In this document: piece after piece, positions 23,564-36,544 of the stretch
How the letters are laid out: every line of letters starts with the position of its first letter
Position numbering within the stretch: the first letter of the stretch is position 1
Source of the DNA: Cantharellus purpuraceus
Taxonomy: Eukaryota > Basidiomycota > Agaricomycetes > Cantharellales > Hydnaceae
NCBI GenBank assembly: GCA_025174535.1
Contig: JALBUN010000023.1
Span: 1,550,001 to 1,614,000 of the forward strand
Length of the DNA: 64,000 nucleotides
Reading direction: 5' to 3'
The notes under the pieces: generated by a model
What the model was told of the DNA's origin: nothing
Databases searched by the model: none
Seen by the model: only the letters and a program-made list of their open reading frames with translations
Translations under genes and position numbers: made by a program

Positions 23564-24239
23564 TTACTTCGAGCCTGCACTGAACTCTGAGGGGAAAATG
23601 TCAGGGACCAGGAGAGAAATAAAGATAAGTACACGGCGTACTCGTTACGGATTTAGTCCCTTCGGAAATCGCATGCTTGGAGAGTTCACCAGGTAAGATG
23701 AGCCTGACACTGGTTTGGATCTCGCGTGACGAGATCGTCGATTTCTTAGAGTAAGATGCAAGTTCTGAAAGGTCATGTTCAATGATGTCGCACATTTCGG
23801 ACTAACATTGACTCACTGGAGGCCTCGCTGGCGATACGCTCGAAGATGTCATTTACGAATGAGTTCAAGATTGCCCTAGAGAGCAGATATAACATCGCAC
23901 ATCAGAACCGATGACAACCGGCAGCCAAGATAAAGATCGTACATTGCCTTGTTGGAGATACCAGTGTCAGGGTGTACCTGTTTGAGCACTCTGCATGCCG
24001 ACACGTGAGTCAGTGAATGAAACACGCGCCAGTGCATTATCTCACTTGTAGATGTACGAAGAGTAGGTCTCCTTTCTGGCCTTCTTACGCTTCTTCTTGT
24101 CACCATCAGCTGCAGGTGCCGTCTTCTTCGAAGTCTTCTTGGCGGCAGCCGGAGCCTTGGAGGCTGTAGCAGGCGCCTTGGAGGCAGTAGTGGAGGCAGG
24201 TGCCTTACCGCCAGTGGTGGATGCCGGCTTAGGTGCCAT
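23564..24239 (-). CDS. HTB1: Histone H2B
   Basis: Core histone. Lys/Ala-rich tail '[20 protein letters not shown]', basic patch '[18 protein letters not shown]', then after an intron '[16 protein letters not shown]'. Next '[19 protein letters not shown]', then '[20 protein letters not shown]' and '[20 protein letters not shown]' joined over a final intron to 'TKFSAGSK'. The Lys of the VTK motif is the conserved ubiquitination site. Four introns. Two ACGCGT motifs sit 44 and 125 bp upstream. There is no divergent H2A partner; the upstream neighbour is the 3' end of the sphingosine kinase. Confidence 0.95.
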
Positions 24240-24281
24240 TTTGTATGTTTGAGTGGCTTGCAAAAGGGCTACTCTTCGAGA

Positions 24282-24368
24282 ACGCGTCAATTGAAATTGA
24301 AGCAGCAAAACAACGTGCATAATAACCCACTCAATGAGTTATTGTTGCTTGGCAAGACCAACACGCGT
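24282..24368. promoter_or_regulatory. ACGCGT pair in the H2B promoter
   Basis: ACGCGT at 24282-24287 and 24363-24368, upstream of the H2B ATG (24239). The region 24240-24596 is the H2B promoter plus the kinase 3' end. The motif match is to the MBF G1/S element; activity is inferred. Confidence 0.4.
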
Positions 24369-24596
24369 CGATAGGGGAAAAGATGGTCGTGGTTGAAGAA
24401 AGAGAGCGTCAGTCACGACGGCAGCTTATATGGCTGACGGAGTTTCAAGCACAAGTTCGAAGTCCGCTATGAACTATTTTGTGACCTCGTCAACAGAACT
24501 GGCTACTGTTAATTATAGATCTGTACTTTAATGTGCAATCAATGAAAGTACAAATAACATGTAAACATGCTGCCATGTCCGCTTGATTATGCATCA

Positions 24597-26570
24597 CTAA
24601 CAGAACTCCGGAGACCAGGCTCCATGACCCAGTGTTGTACCCAGACGCTGATGAATCTCGACGTGAAAAGGTGTATAAGGATATTTTTCTCCATCAAGCG
24701 CTAAATGCCCATCTATGGCATGCGGTGTCAGTCGGTACGCCTTGGCCTTGAAGTACCTTTGCTGTGGTCTCGTTAGATGGTTGCCCCCGGGCAACGCAAA
24801 GCACGTACTGAAGGCTCCCAGTACGTCTTCCCTTTCGCAGCACCATCCAAACCCTTGAGCAACTGTAAACGGGATATCTATTACAACCGTGTCAGTGCAG
24901 CCAGTGATTTAACCAAAAAAAAGCCGGCCTACTCGTTCTTGGGCGACAACGTCAATGTATCCATCGTCACACAATGCAACTGGGAATTGCATCAGATCCC
25001 TATTTCAATGTAAGAATAGTTAGTATTTGGGAAGAAGGTTTATGCTAACCGTGAAACATAAGGTAGTTTCCCTGCGCTATTGAGAACTGTCCATCAGTAG
25101 AGCATGAGAATATGCCAACTTCTGCTTACTAGACATAGCATAATTCTGTATCAATCACAGTCCAACCATCCGTATCATCTATATGCTGGAGAGCGGGTAT
25201 TGACCGTCCTAAGGGGGTCGCCTCGACACCTGTGTGTCCGGGTTGTGAAGCAGATATATTTACTGGTGAGCGGGATGTCCGGTACGTTTCAACCATTTTC
25301 TCCTTATCCTGAGAGGCAATCTTTATCTCCAGCTTCATGGGACAACTCCTATTGACACCGACTGTTCTTTTCTTTATCGGAAAGGCTTCAAGTGTATTGT
25401 GAAAATTCATACCTTCCCGCAGGAATCCAATCATAAACCGAGTCTCTCCCATCCAGCGCAGATTTTCAGTGCCCAGATCTATGTCAGCCATCATTCCAAT
25501 GGCTTGAGACATGAAGGATATTATCCTGTTCTCTCCTTGCTGTACCGAACAGAGATCTAACTTCATACGTCTCCCTGAAAGATATTAAGTCTACAGGATG
25601 ACCGATGATAGGTAGCCACCATACCCTTGATGACATTTAACGCAGCCGCACAGACATCAAGGCCATCCTTAACGATTGTGTTGGCCTGTCAGAGATACCA
25701 CACTTTAGGGTCATCGTTTACCTTTATGCCAAGCAGGGCGAGACTGAATCCATTAGCGGATCCCGTGGGTATCTGCACAACAGGTAATGCAAATGCGTCC
25801 ATTGCGTCCTCGCGTTTGGCGAATGCATTGAATACCTCATGCACGAGGCCATCCCCTGAAAGCACAACAACGGCATCGTAGTCAAGCCCCATGGATTTTG
25901 TGTGGTCATAACAATGTTTGTAGCGTTCAGTCACTAGTGAAACTACATTTAAATGAATAAGCATATTGAGCCAACAGAGCGCTGACCGAGAACGTCCAAT
26001 GGGCAGTGTGCAGCTTCAAATATCGGCTTAACCTGCCTTTCGAAGACGGAAACTGCCCTTCCCTGACAAATGGTCTACGTGAGAGTAGATGATGCGACCA
26101 GTGTGATCATACATACGGAGCCACCACGTGGATTGATGATAATTTTAAGCCTACGTTTGAACTGACAGCCTAGGGTCGCTGTGTTATAAGCCAAACCAAC
26201 GAATGCGTTCGACTCACCATCATAAGCAGCCTTCATCAAAGTGCTTGCCCATCTTTCTGCATCCTCATGCCGTTCAGGATCGAAACTACCCTCTGTACTA
26301 TACAGTACGAAAGATTTCCTCCGCTTATGCAAGAGCGAAATACGCAACATGCGGTCATCCGTGACTTCAGTCCAAAGCAGTTGCACAAGGGGGCATTCTA
26401 CTTTCGATCGACCTGATAAAAATCAACAGAGAGACCCAACACTGCTACAAGCGACGGGAAGGCTAACCAGACTCGTCTACTGTAAGAGTTGCCTTGGAGA
26501 AAGAAAGCAAGATATTTTTTTTGTGGTGACCCACTACCACCAACTGATCTTGAAATGGAACGGACTCCAT
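24597..26570 (-). CDS. Sphingoid long-chain base kinase (sphingosine kinase, LCB4/5-like)
   Basis: Phosphorylates sphingoid bases; membrane-associated lipid kinase with a DAGK catalytic fold. Start chosen at the ATG giving 'MESVPFQDQLVVVGHHKKN', which joins through 'SFSKATLTVDESG' to 'RSKVECPLVQLLW'. Kinase motifs: 'RRLKIIINPRGGS' spliced to 'GRAVSVFE' (GGSGRA), 'DYDAVVVLSGDGLVHEVFNA' (SGDGL), 'ALPVVQIPTGSANGFSLALL' (GSGN-like, but Ala replaces the second Gly). Then 'ISFMSQAIGMMADIDLGTEN' and 'LRWMGETRFMIGFLREG' (the E..R..G... motif), and C-terminal 'AYRLTPHAIDGHLALDGEKY' (conserved DGE). At least eight introns. Divergent from the methyltransferase gene with 171 bp between ATGs. Confidence 0.9.
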
Positions 26571-26741
26571 GTGGCCAAAGTATTAATATCGAGCACAAGA
26601 GCAAGAGAGTAGTGGTAGTAGTTAGTTGACCCCAGTTAGCCAAGTAGCACGTATTTGTTGATCCATCAGCGTGTGCCGGACGTGCGTTGCCGACTGCGCC
26701 GACGGTGGCCAATGGCCAATCCGATGTTGGAAGGCCGAACC

Positions 26742-27840
26742 ATGTCCGTCTCGGTCCATAATCTCGCGCAGTCTGGCTTCGGCAAGGGGACGAACGAGCT
26801 CTACGACAGGTTAGAGCCAATGCACCGTGGTAGCTTGACCACCTTGTTGAATCCAGTATGCTGCCAACAGAGCTAGACCGTCTTATCCCTCCCCTGCCTT
26901 GGGCGCGATTCTATCGGCTATGATTTCGCCTCCTCCTTTCAACGTGCTCGAGTGAGTGATTCCTGCGATGACCTTGTTGCACCGTCTGAATCCAAATATT
27001 TAGGGTAGGATCTGGCACCGGTATATTCACCAGAGCCCTTCTCGGGCACTCAGATTGGTCTACAGCCGTGCGCGAAATTCACGCCGTTGAACCGAGTATG
27101 TCAAGCGTTACTTGCAACCACCCCCTCTCATTTGTCCGACACAATTTCTTGGAGGTGAGGGGATGAGAGCACATTTCTTTCAGACCGTGAAGGACCCAAG
27201 GGTATCCCTCAAAGAAGGGACCTTCGAGAATACACACGTCCCGGACGGTTGGGCTGATCTCGTCATCGTCGGTAAAAAGTCAAATAAGTTCGTGTTGGGT
27301 TCTGACTCAGATGCATGCCTTAGCTCAAGCGTTTCATTGGTGCCCTGACTACGATAAAGCCATGGCTGAATTCAACCGGGTGCTCTCAGCCAATGGTCGT
27401 GCCGTGTTTATCTGGAACCTAGAGGGTGAGGTCGACGTCTTTCCACTCGCATCCCGCAGCTTATGTATCCTCGAGGAGATTCTGCGACTGCTTGGGTCCG
27501 CCAAGTCCGTCACACTATTGAAGCATTCGAGCAAGGAAGTCCTCAATACAGGCTTGGCCTGTGGAGGAAGACCTTTCAGACACCCTCTTATGTCAAATAT
27601 TTCGAACCACCTGAGGAGATGACTTTCAAGCACGTGGTCGTAGGCTCGCTCAAAGGCGTCATAGATCGTGTTTATAGCAAAAGCTTTATCGCGATACGTT
27701 CCGACGAAAGCAAGGCGCAAATTAGCAACAATGTAAGGGAAACTGTCGAGCGAGGTGATGGCAAAGTATGGATTGACGAGCAGCAAGGCACCTTCGAATA
27801 TCCTTATATCAACACGGTTATTGTCATGAGGAAGAAATAG
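26742..27840 (+). CDS. Class-I SAM-dependent methyltransferase (Methyltransf_11 type)
   Basis: Small-molecule type methyltransferase, like the fungal TMT1/CRG1 group. Start 'MSVSVHNLAQSGFGKGTNEL' with 'YDR' splicing to 'ARPSYPSPALGAILSAM', the usual 'YxxxRPxYP' N-terminus. SAM motif 'GSGTGIFTRALLGH', then 'IHAVEPS', 'FENTHVPDGWADLVIV' and, over another intron, 'AQAFHWCPDYDKAMAEFNRV' (typical AQAFHW...A..E..RVL). Then 'GRAVFIWNLE', 'WVRQVRHTIEAFEQGSPQYR' and 'FEPPEEMTFKHVVVGSLKGV'; ends 'YINTVIVMRKK'. Substrate unknown. Short introns (about five). It shares a short bidirectional promoter with the sphingosine kinase; a functional link is not implied. Confidence 0.85.
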
Positions 27841-28293
27841 ACAAATAGACTTGGTTTTTTAAATAAGAAATAAGGCTGATGTAGCCACATTCCAAGGCGC
27901 TAGTGACTATGTATTCAGTCCGCTCATTCACACCACGTCGCGACGTTACTAGTAGCGCATATATATAGACGTTTAGGCCCAGACACAGTCTGCAAACATA
28001 GCAATAATACTACCTATACTTATAGATGTGGATTGGTTGGATTGGCTGACATATCTAGTAGCTATACGATATAAAGCCAAAGGCTGAACAAATGGCTCAA
28101 GTAATTATTATCTGCAAAAGTACACAGTTTTTAATAAAGAGGGAATGGATTGCTGTCCGATGAGTCCGCCAAAACAGTCCGAGGGTAGATGAAACGGGTA
28201 AATGCAGGAAGGGTGATGATGTGGTGTTAGCAAGAGCTTGTGCATGTCCTTGTGGATCTATTGTGATGTAACAAAGCAGACGATGAGGCTTGA
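27841..28293. other. Intergenic between convergent genes, 453 bp
   Basis: Holds the 3' ends of the methyltransferase and the glucan synthase. A/T-rich stretches (TTTTTTAAATAAGAAATAA at about 27853; several TATATA) look like polyadenylation-region sequence. No coding segment recognised. Confidence 0.5.
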
Positions 28294-31200
28294 TCATGGC
28301 CGCGCTAGAAGAATAATGTAAGAAAAGAACGTCTCTTGAGTAAATGAAGTAACGCACATAGTTGTTCTTTCCGATAGAACCAGAAGTAACCTATGACAAT
28401 GATGATCTGGCATATCCTAAGTTGCAGCTCGTCAGTATAGACGTCAAGGAAGTGAGCTTAAGACTGACATGGCGACCCAGAATGGTGCGGAAGCCATCGG
28501 GCTACCTTTGAGGCCACCTGAAGAAAGACCTTAGAAATCGATACATAACCAGAGGAATAGATATTCACTAGAGAAATCCCACTTGGCCGCGTCTGGGAAC
28601 ACACTGCCAGGCCCGATGCGATTGGGCGCGGTAGCTCGTGCAACCATAACACACACAGATCCAATGACCTGAGCAAACGCAAGAGTCGCGCAGACGTGAA
28701 GCCGCGACAGTGTCTATAATAGAGGCCATATTGGTCAACCTAATCACATAAATACAAGTATTACGTACTTGCAAGAGTATCATTCCTAAACCAACGCCCT
28801 GGATCGCATCGAGGACTCCGAGCCAAAGCCAGAGCGAAGTGCCAAGGTACGGGCCTGCCTTTCCTGCCCACGGTATGTACAGTGCCAGGGAAGATGTGCC
28901 CCATAGCATCTAAAGCCCAATGAGTTCAATGCGGAGTACTCAAGATATGAATACACACCTGACACCAACGAGGGGCACCTAGACCCACAGCAAACACAGG
29001 TAGGAGCCACGTGTGTGTCTTGCTGAAATACGTCAGGATCCAAAGCATGACACCCCAAATGACGATGAAAAAGGCGATAATGAGACCGAGAATGGCCAGT
29101 TTGGGAATCGGAGCACTCCACAGGAATGTCCAATTACGACCATATGGCTATAATGATTTACGTGAGGCGGTATTTACTAGGACAAGGACACAACTCACCC
29201 CACTCAGCCAGTAGTCACGGAGAAGTTCCGAGGCTAAGAACCTAGGAGAGGCTATGAGTAATGTGAGGACACAAGATATGAGACACCATTACATACCACA
29301 AGACAAGCTTACGACGGAAAAGCGTTTTCATGAAGTTGGGGACCTTCGGGGGAACTTGTCGGTAGTATTCTATACCAACATCAGCGGAATCTTGCTAAAA
29401 TCCAATAACACTTACCAGGCAAGCCTCTGAGAAGCAAGAAAAAGAACACCATGCTCATAAGCGCGAGGGGCCAGAGAATGAGGACGATCCACCAAGGAGG
29501 CGACGAGCTGGGTAATGCACCGCTGAGTTGATTTCCCCAGTACCATAGTGCCGCCACCCAAACTTGCTGCGAGCCTTGCACGATGCAAGCTCGCAACGTC
29601 CAAACCTCGGTGGCTGCACCCTAGGATCCTGTCAGCATCAAGCATTCCTCATCCGTATAAAGAGCACATACCGCCTCTTCACCAAAGTTGAGACCGAAGT
29701 ACAAGAATGCCGCGGCAGATGCTACCGCATAACACCAAGTCGCAACGTTTGTGATTATCATATGACCTGGCTTAAAGATGCTCGACACCGAGGGTAATCC
29801 AATGAGGAAGAACGCCAAGGCATAGAAAACCCAGGGGAAGGCTAGCACGTAGATGGAGGGCTTGAGACGGAACAGAGTATACCATACTGCCGATGCAACC
29901 AAGAAAACACCTCCGAGAACATAGAGCTGCAGATTATTTTGCGAATTTTGACCAGACAACAGGGTGATTTGGAAACTTGTTGCACCCAGCATCTTTGGGA
30001 AAAGTGAATAAACAAAGAATCCAAATTAGAGGAGACGAAAGCCTTACCTGACCCATCGCTAGAATAATAGTATACAAAGGCCATCCAGCAATCTCTCGTT
30101 GGAGGGCAATTTGCAGCCTGGTCATAACTACGCCATCTGAGGCGGGATCATGATGCATCAGAGGTCCACTGTAGTCATGGGTGGCGTCGAATGGTTGTGC
30201 CCCCTCGTGGTGTTGAACTGATGAAAAACCACTGGGTGCTGGGTAATGGACTATGGTTAGAATATCTGTATTAATTGCGGGACGATCAAGGCTCACATGA
30301 TGGTCGAGAATCATATACAGACGCGGCACCATAAGCCGAATCGTGTTGCGATGACCGAATGCTTGCAGCACTCGACAGCTTGTCCTTGCGTACCTTGTCG
30401 AAGAACTTCTCCTCGCTCTTTGTCAGGAATTTTTCGATAGATAGGTCGCCCTTGGAGTTATCCGTAGAAAGATCCTGCAACTTGTGGACGAAGTCCTGCA
30501 CAACCTCACCATCCGCGTCAGTGAACTAGACATCGAAGGGTATCAGTGACATGAGCAAGAAAAATCATCATGAAGCACACCGTAGCGATGGCCTTGTTCA
30601 GGGGCGAATCTGTCTTCTCATCTACAATTGACGATATGGACTCCACAGATGAAGCTCGAGAATGTTGTCCAAAGGGTCGGTTGGGCGCTGCGTTTGTGTC
30701 CAAGAAGGGATCTGCAACGTGCCTCTGGTCTCTGGCAATTTGCCGATTTGCTCTAGCAAGGAAACCACCATAGTCCGCTTGGCGCGGTTCCGTGCCGTCT
30801 CTCGAATGAGAAAAGTAATCGTCTTCAGAAACGTCTGTACTGAGGGAGCCTCGCCGGCGCAGTCGTGGAGCTGTCAAGTAGTCACCTTGAGTTGCCAGAG
30901 TATCTTGACTCCACTGTCCTGGTGATCCCGGACCCGACCCAACGATGGGAGAGTTGTGACCAGTCGGAGAATCCCGTACTGAACGAGCTTTATCAGAGGC
31001 ATCCTCGGGGTTCCAATCTTCAACTTCCATTCCTGAAATCGACAAGTTTTGCATGCGACCATCGGAGGGACGCCATGCATTCTCGGCGGCGATGCTACGA
31101 CTTGTCAAAACACTACGACTGTGGAAGTCTTCCATTCGCTGGCGCCATTCAACAACAGGGAATCGCTGAACGGCCGACCGAGCTCGTAGTATCGCGCGTT

Positions 31201-34200
31201 CTTCTTCGGTTGATTTCAAAGCCATTTTGATGGTCTTTGTGAGCTGCGACAGCATATGTGCTGTGGAACTGGACTCAACAGGGAACCACTAGAAATAGAT
31301 ATTAGCAACTATCCTTTGCGTATGAAGTGATAACTTACCCAACCAGGCATCAAACCCAGACCTCCGAGTCTACTGCCAACTCCGAGCGCGCCTTTTCTTC
31401 CAAACTCTACCGCCACCAAGCCAAACGGCTCATCACGAGAGGGAATGAGCGCGAAATCCGCACCACTGAATAAATACGGCGGTAGCGCTGTGAATTCAGG
31501 CTTAGAGTAAACACGATCCGGATACATTTCCATCAAACGAGCCAATTTCTCCGCAGCAAAACGGCCATACAAATCGATGACCGGACCTACAGCAATCAGT
31601 TGAATCGATGGCCTCTTTGTTAGACTAGAGAGCCATTAGATGTTTACATCATGGTGATATCGTACAACACACTCACAGTGATGGCATGACGTCCGCGATC
31701 AGGTCGACGCCTTTCTGCTTCGACCATCGACCCACGAACACGAATAGATCAGACTTGGGATCCTGTTTGATGCCTGCCCACTCTTGTGCTTGACGCTTGA
31801 GTTCGGGTCGAGCAGCTTCGGCAGCCTGATCGATCTGGATGTGCGCAAGATCAACCGGTTTCTCATCCAGAGCCTCAATGTCACTTGGGTCCGGATTGGG
31901 TAAAGAATCGACATGCTTGAGAGTCCAAAGCGCAGGATATCTTGCCCAACTGCGTTTGCCGTATTTATCTGAGACACCAGCAACACCAATACTTTTTTGG
32001 TGATTACTGATAAAGGAGGCAGCAGCATGCAACAAGTTAAAGGTGTTCCCAAATTGAACGTATTTCTGGCAGTGCTCCTTGCTGATATTGAACGCAGAGC
32101 AGACTTCCTTCAACTCTTCTTTCGTTCGCAGAGGCCATAAACCTTGGAACTCGGCATTGTGCAGGGAAAGACAGACTGGCAGAACCTTTGGCAGCAAGTA
32201 AATAGGTGCGAGAGCGCCATGGTAATCGTTGACGTGATAAATGTCAATGGTTGGGAAACGTCGAATGGTAGCTGCAATCGCTTGATTCCACGTCGAATAG
32301 AAAATGGCGGAACTTAGGTCGTCCATGCGAGCGGGATAGGGATCAGACTTTGTTTGCGCACGGAACACTGGACTGTCAAGGATGACATAGGTGATGTTGT
32401 CCAATGTGTGTGTCTCGACTTCAATCAAGTACGGCTCTCCGAAAATGACCACCTCGATGGGTTCGGCAGGATCACCTGGAGGATATTCGATGTCTTTGAC
32501 TTTAGGCACAACCCAAACCAAATCTACATCTGTCATCGCCTTGCCCATGAGGGAAGACATAACACCCAGACCTCCAATCTTGACCTTGAGTTTCCAATCC
32601 AGTATCTCATACTCCAGCGTCGCAATGAGAACCTGCCGCCGTTTGTCTTTGAGCTCAGGCCAACCAATCAACTCGCCAGTGTATTTATGTCCGGCGATGA
32701 CCGCCTTCTCGTTACTCAATGTAGATATGGCCTTTTCTCCACCCTTCGAATGACCACCGATAATGGGGAAGTAGTTGGAGTGCTCCTTTGGCTTCATACC
32801 CCATTGGTTGTAACGAATACCGTAGAATGACCATCGGAAGATTAAAACAGCCAGGACACCGGTGATGAGAGGGATAGCAAGCAGCAGCGCATACATGATG
32901 GCGCCCACAGCCGACAATCCACGAGGTTCCAACGACCAAGTAAGGGTAGAGTCATCTACCACCAAAGCCCAGGCAAGGTGTGGATGAGGCGGGGCAGACA
33001 TGTTCAAATAATTGGGCGCAGCAGAGTTTGGTGGAAGACGTTCCATCACGCCATCGCCGTCCGTATCACCGTAGAAGTAATCATCGAACCCAAAGACATT
33101 TAATTGGACATATGTTGGCCAGGACGACATGATCTCAAGTTCCCATTTACCATCGCCAGTTAGCTGCATCTGTGAGGGAATACCATTGTCAAAGCCCCAA
33201 GTGTTGAATTGCCCACGCGCAAGGAACTGCGGAACACGACGTTGCCACTTCGCGCCGCGGTCGGCATGGACAACCTGAGCCGCAGACGTGGCAAGAGACG
33301 ACCAATCTATCCCAATACAGGATTAGTATGTAGATCCTTTGATGCCAGAACGAAAACGACAAACATTGAACAATGATGTGTTGTCCACCCCAGAATAAAC
33401 CCGACTGCGCAAACGTGCTCGTGTCGATCTTAGTAACATCCTCCCATGGGGTCCAGGTCGACCAGTTTTGCCCGTAATCCCAGGAGAAACGTATGAGTTC
33501 GGCACCGAACGCCTTGTGTGCGAACGAGTACTGTCCATCAGCAAATGTGAACGCCTCGTTGTCATAATCCGCGTCAGGGAACACCATGACGTTCTTGGAG
33601 GAGCCCTTACGGAGCAGTAGATGGTCAATCGTCTATAACGGAAGAAGTCAGAACTCATTTTCATAAACGGAGAGAATAACGTACACCCGTTGATGCTGTG
33701 CCATCCTGAGTTGCGACATTGGCCACAGAGAGTTGAAGAATGCCGTCTGGAACATTATTCAACGTGACCGACCACGACCATGCAGACGTCTGCGCGCCAG
33801 GAATGACAGCAGGATCCGGATTCTGCACAGGACCACACTTGACGCTGTTTTTGTCAAAAGTCACATTCCCTCCATTCGCCGAAGACGACATTTGGAAGGA
33901 AAGGCCGTTGGTGAGGCTGTCACAATTCATTTCAACATTGTACTGGAACGAGATGTCAATGTTTGTAGCATTCGGGTCTCCAGACTCTGCCTGGATGCGA
34001 TAGTCGTGTCCCGGTATGAATTTCGTCATCATAGGCGAGGGAGGTACCCAAGAGGCTTGAGGAACGAGAGCCTTGAAGCCATACGGATCAAGCGTCAACT
34101 GCGGCAAGCAACCTGTCCATGGTGCCTGACTGTTGTTGAAAAACGAGTCCTTGGAATCTTGGAGCTGATAGGTTTCAAATGGTGCGAATAGGTTGCGGAC

Positions 34201-36544
34201 GGTAGTCCCGGATTGATAGGGAGACGAGATCCATAGTGAACCTGAACAGTCAAACTGTTTACTTGTCGTCGCATTCTCATTGGTATAGATGAGCCATATC
34301 TGGTCAGTGTGGTTTCCTGTGAAGTTTTGCACAGATTGAATGCCGGCACGGGATACGGACCACCATCCCACCTCCGTCTGCGTTTGATTGGAACCGGGAA
34401 GCTGTTCGAAATGCGTCCAGTTGCCACGCTGAACCAAATTAAATCCGTCCTGAAGAGCGGGGTACACGGAACGAAGGTGGTTGAAGTGGGCCATCATTCG
34501 GCGGGTCTCTGAGGTGGGATCGAAATGATCAAGACTGTTCCAGTCATCCTGACACCCCAACAGAGATTTCTCAAGTGGCATGTTGAAATACTGGTCTGAC
34601 CCCAGTTTATAGCAGCCATGTCTTTGCCAAGCTTTAGTACTGCTCATCGGCTGACGTCTGAGGGTAAAATTTTTGAGTGCAATATACGAGATGTTGGCAC
34701 ACAGGCAACTTACCCGAAAAGATAATTCGACGCGCCATTGTCATACAGATAGAAGTTTTGCTCTTCTCCATAGTAGAACTGAGAAGCCGATGAGAATTCT
34801 CGAATATGACAAGTAGTTTACTAACTGACCAGTGGAATGCCCGGCATGACAAGGGTGGTAATGAAGGTTCCGAGGGCCAGCCTCTGCGTTCCATTAACAA
34901 GGGAAGGCCATCTGTACACATCGAAATTGGAGACACCATACATGTGCCTTGGATCCAAAACCCCGGTGGCAGAGTTCAAAAAATCGTTGTTAACCATCAT
35001 TTCATTCCATGCGGTAACGAAATTGACGTCGATATCGAAGGCGACCTCGAGATTTCCGTCCATGCCGAGGAACCGTGTGAGAGAACGGTAAATCGAGTAA
35101 TGGAATGCAGCGCCATCAAGTGCCGTTATTGGACTATTGCGCAAGAAATACTGATCATCATTCTTGGTGACATTTGCTGCTTGAAGGAAACCAGGAGGTT
35201 TTTGAGTAGGCGTGCGACCACGACCGCTAATGGGCGAGAGTTAGTCGTGATCGTCAGGTCTTTGAAGGAAACACATACATATACAGTGAGCCAAAGGCAT
35301 CTCCTCCGGTAATTTCACCGACAATGTAAAAGTTGTTTTTTCCAAACGAGGCGGCACAAGCTTTGGTCGCCGTGGTCCAACTTGCAAGTGCATCCAATGT
35401 GATTTGAGTCGACTTGTCGACACGGATTCCATCAATGTCAAGAGCTTTGATAGTTAGACAAGCGTATTTTTGAATTTTCTGCATGACATCCGGGTCCCAT
35501 TCACGCAAACGATCTTGAACGGAGGCGAACTTGGAGAGTTGACGTTGCCAGTCAGGATGGACACCAAAAGCCTCCATGTCCCCGAACTGATCAAACTCGG
35601 AAGTGAAACATCCTTTCATGTCAATCGAAGCAGGATCCACTTCTGTGCCATCCTCTGACCACAATGCTGGCAATCTGCAGGAACTGTTCCAGCTATTTTC
35701 GATCTTGAGGACGATGTCAATGAGGATGGAGAAGAGTGACAAGAGTATGCACGAATGCCCACCTTGAAGTCAGGATAGGTATCTAGACCCCATGGTGCAA
35801 ATCGTGGCCGCTTCCATGCCGTCTGATACTGGTCGATGGAAAAGGGAGTGGAGGCATTGAGGTGGCTGGTGAAAGGTTAGGCTGACTGGGGTGCACTGTG
35901 ACTAGAGAAAAAAGGGACGTACCCAGCGAAGCCAATGTAGTCGGCCATGGTACCGACCGTAAAGTCCATCATGATGTACATCCCTTTAGCATGGATGGCA
36001 TCGATGAGGTTACGCCAGTCATCCGTGGTGCCCCAGTGGGGATCGAGCAAGCTAAAGTCAATGACCGAGTAACCTGGACAGGATATGGTAAGAAGTGGTG
36101 CGGGTACCAAGAAGAGAACAAGTACAGACTGTCTGCCTGCCAGGGCATATTCAAAAAGCCGGTGCCGGCGATGAAGATTCCTCGCACGCCCATGCCATAG
36201 AGATAGTCGAGTCTGCTCTGGAGACCCTTGAGGTCGCCGCCGTATCTGAAGCCCGTCTCCCGCCAGTCATTCTCGAAGGACGTATTGAAAAAGTTGTTGT
36301 TTGTGGGGTCGCCATCTGCAAACTTGTCGAGTAGGAGGGTGTAGAAGGGGAGAGCCCGCCAGTTTGTGGGAGACGGGGTATATGTGGTATTGGGCCTGGA
36401 AGCTTCGTATTCGAGCACGGACTGGGCGTTCTGGTTGGTGTTGAGATTGTAGGGGATGAGATCAGCGCGATAGGCAATCGCGAGGACTGGGGTGGCCCAC
36501 AAGGAGAGGAGGAGCCACAGAGACGTGAACCACGGTCGAGGCAT
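28294..36544 (-). CDS. AGS1: Cell-wall alpha-1,3-glucan synthase (AGS/Mok family)
   Basis: Giant multi-domain plasma-membrane enzyme. Signal peptide '[20 protein letters not shown]', mature start '[20 protein letters not shown]'. Extracellular GH13 domain: '[16 protein letters not shown]', '[16 protein letters not shown]', '[16 protein letters not shown]', '[20 protein letters not shown]' (GxRxD nucleophile segment). The cytoplasmic GT5 glycogen-synthase-like domain opens with '[20 protein letters not shown]' (KxGGL) and has '[20 protein letters not shown]', '[20 protein letters not shown]' and '[20 protein letters not shown]' (ExxxxxxxE). A Ser/Arg-rich linker ('[20 protein letters not shown]') is followed by multiple TMs ('[19 protein letters not shown]', '[16 protein letters not shown]'). 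Ends 'EQLSRP' after a last tiny exon. About 15 introns. I use ATG 36544; upstream in-frame TTG is not a start. Confidence 0.96.

Noticed and set aside
32354..32830. 158-codon plus-strand frame
   Set aside because: Antisense shadow of the glucan synthase GT5 domain, whose motifs are clear on the other strand.
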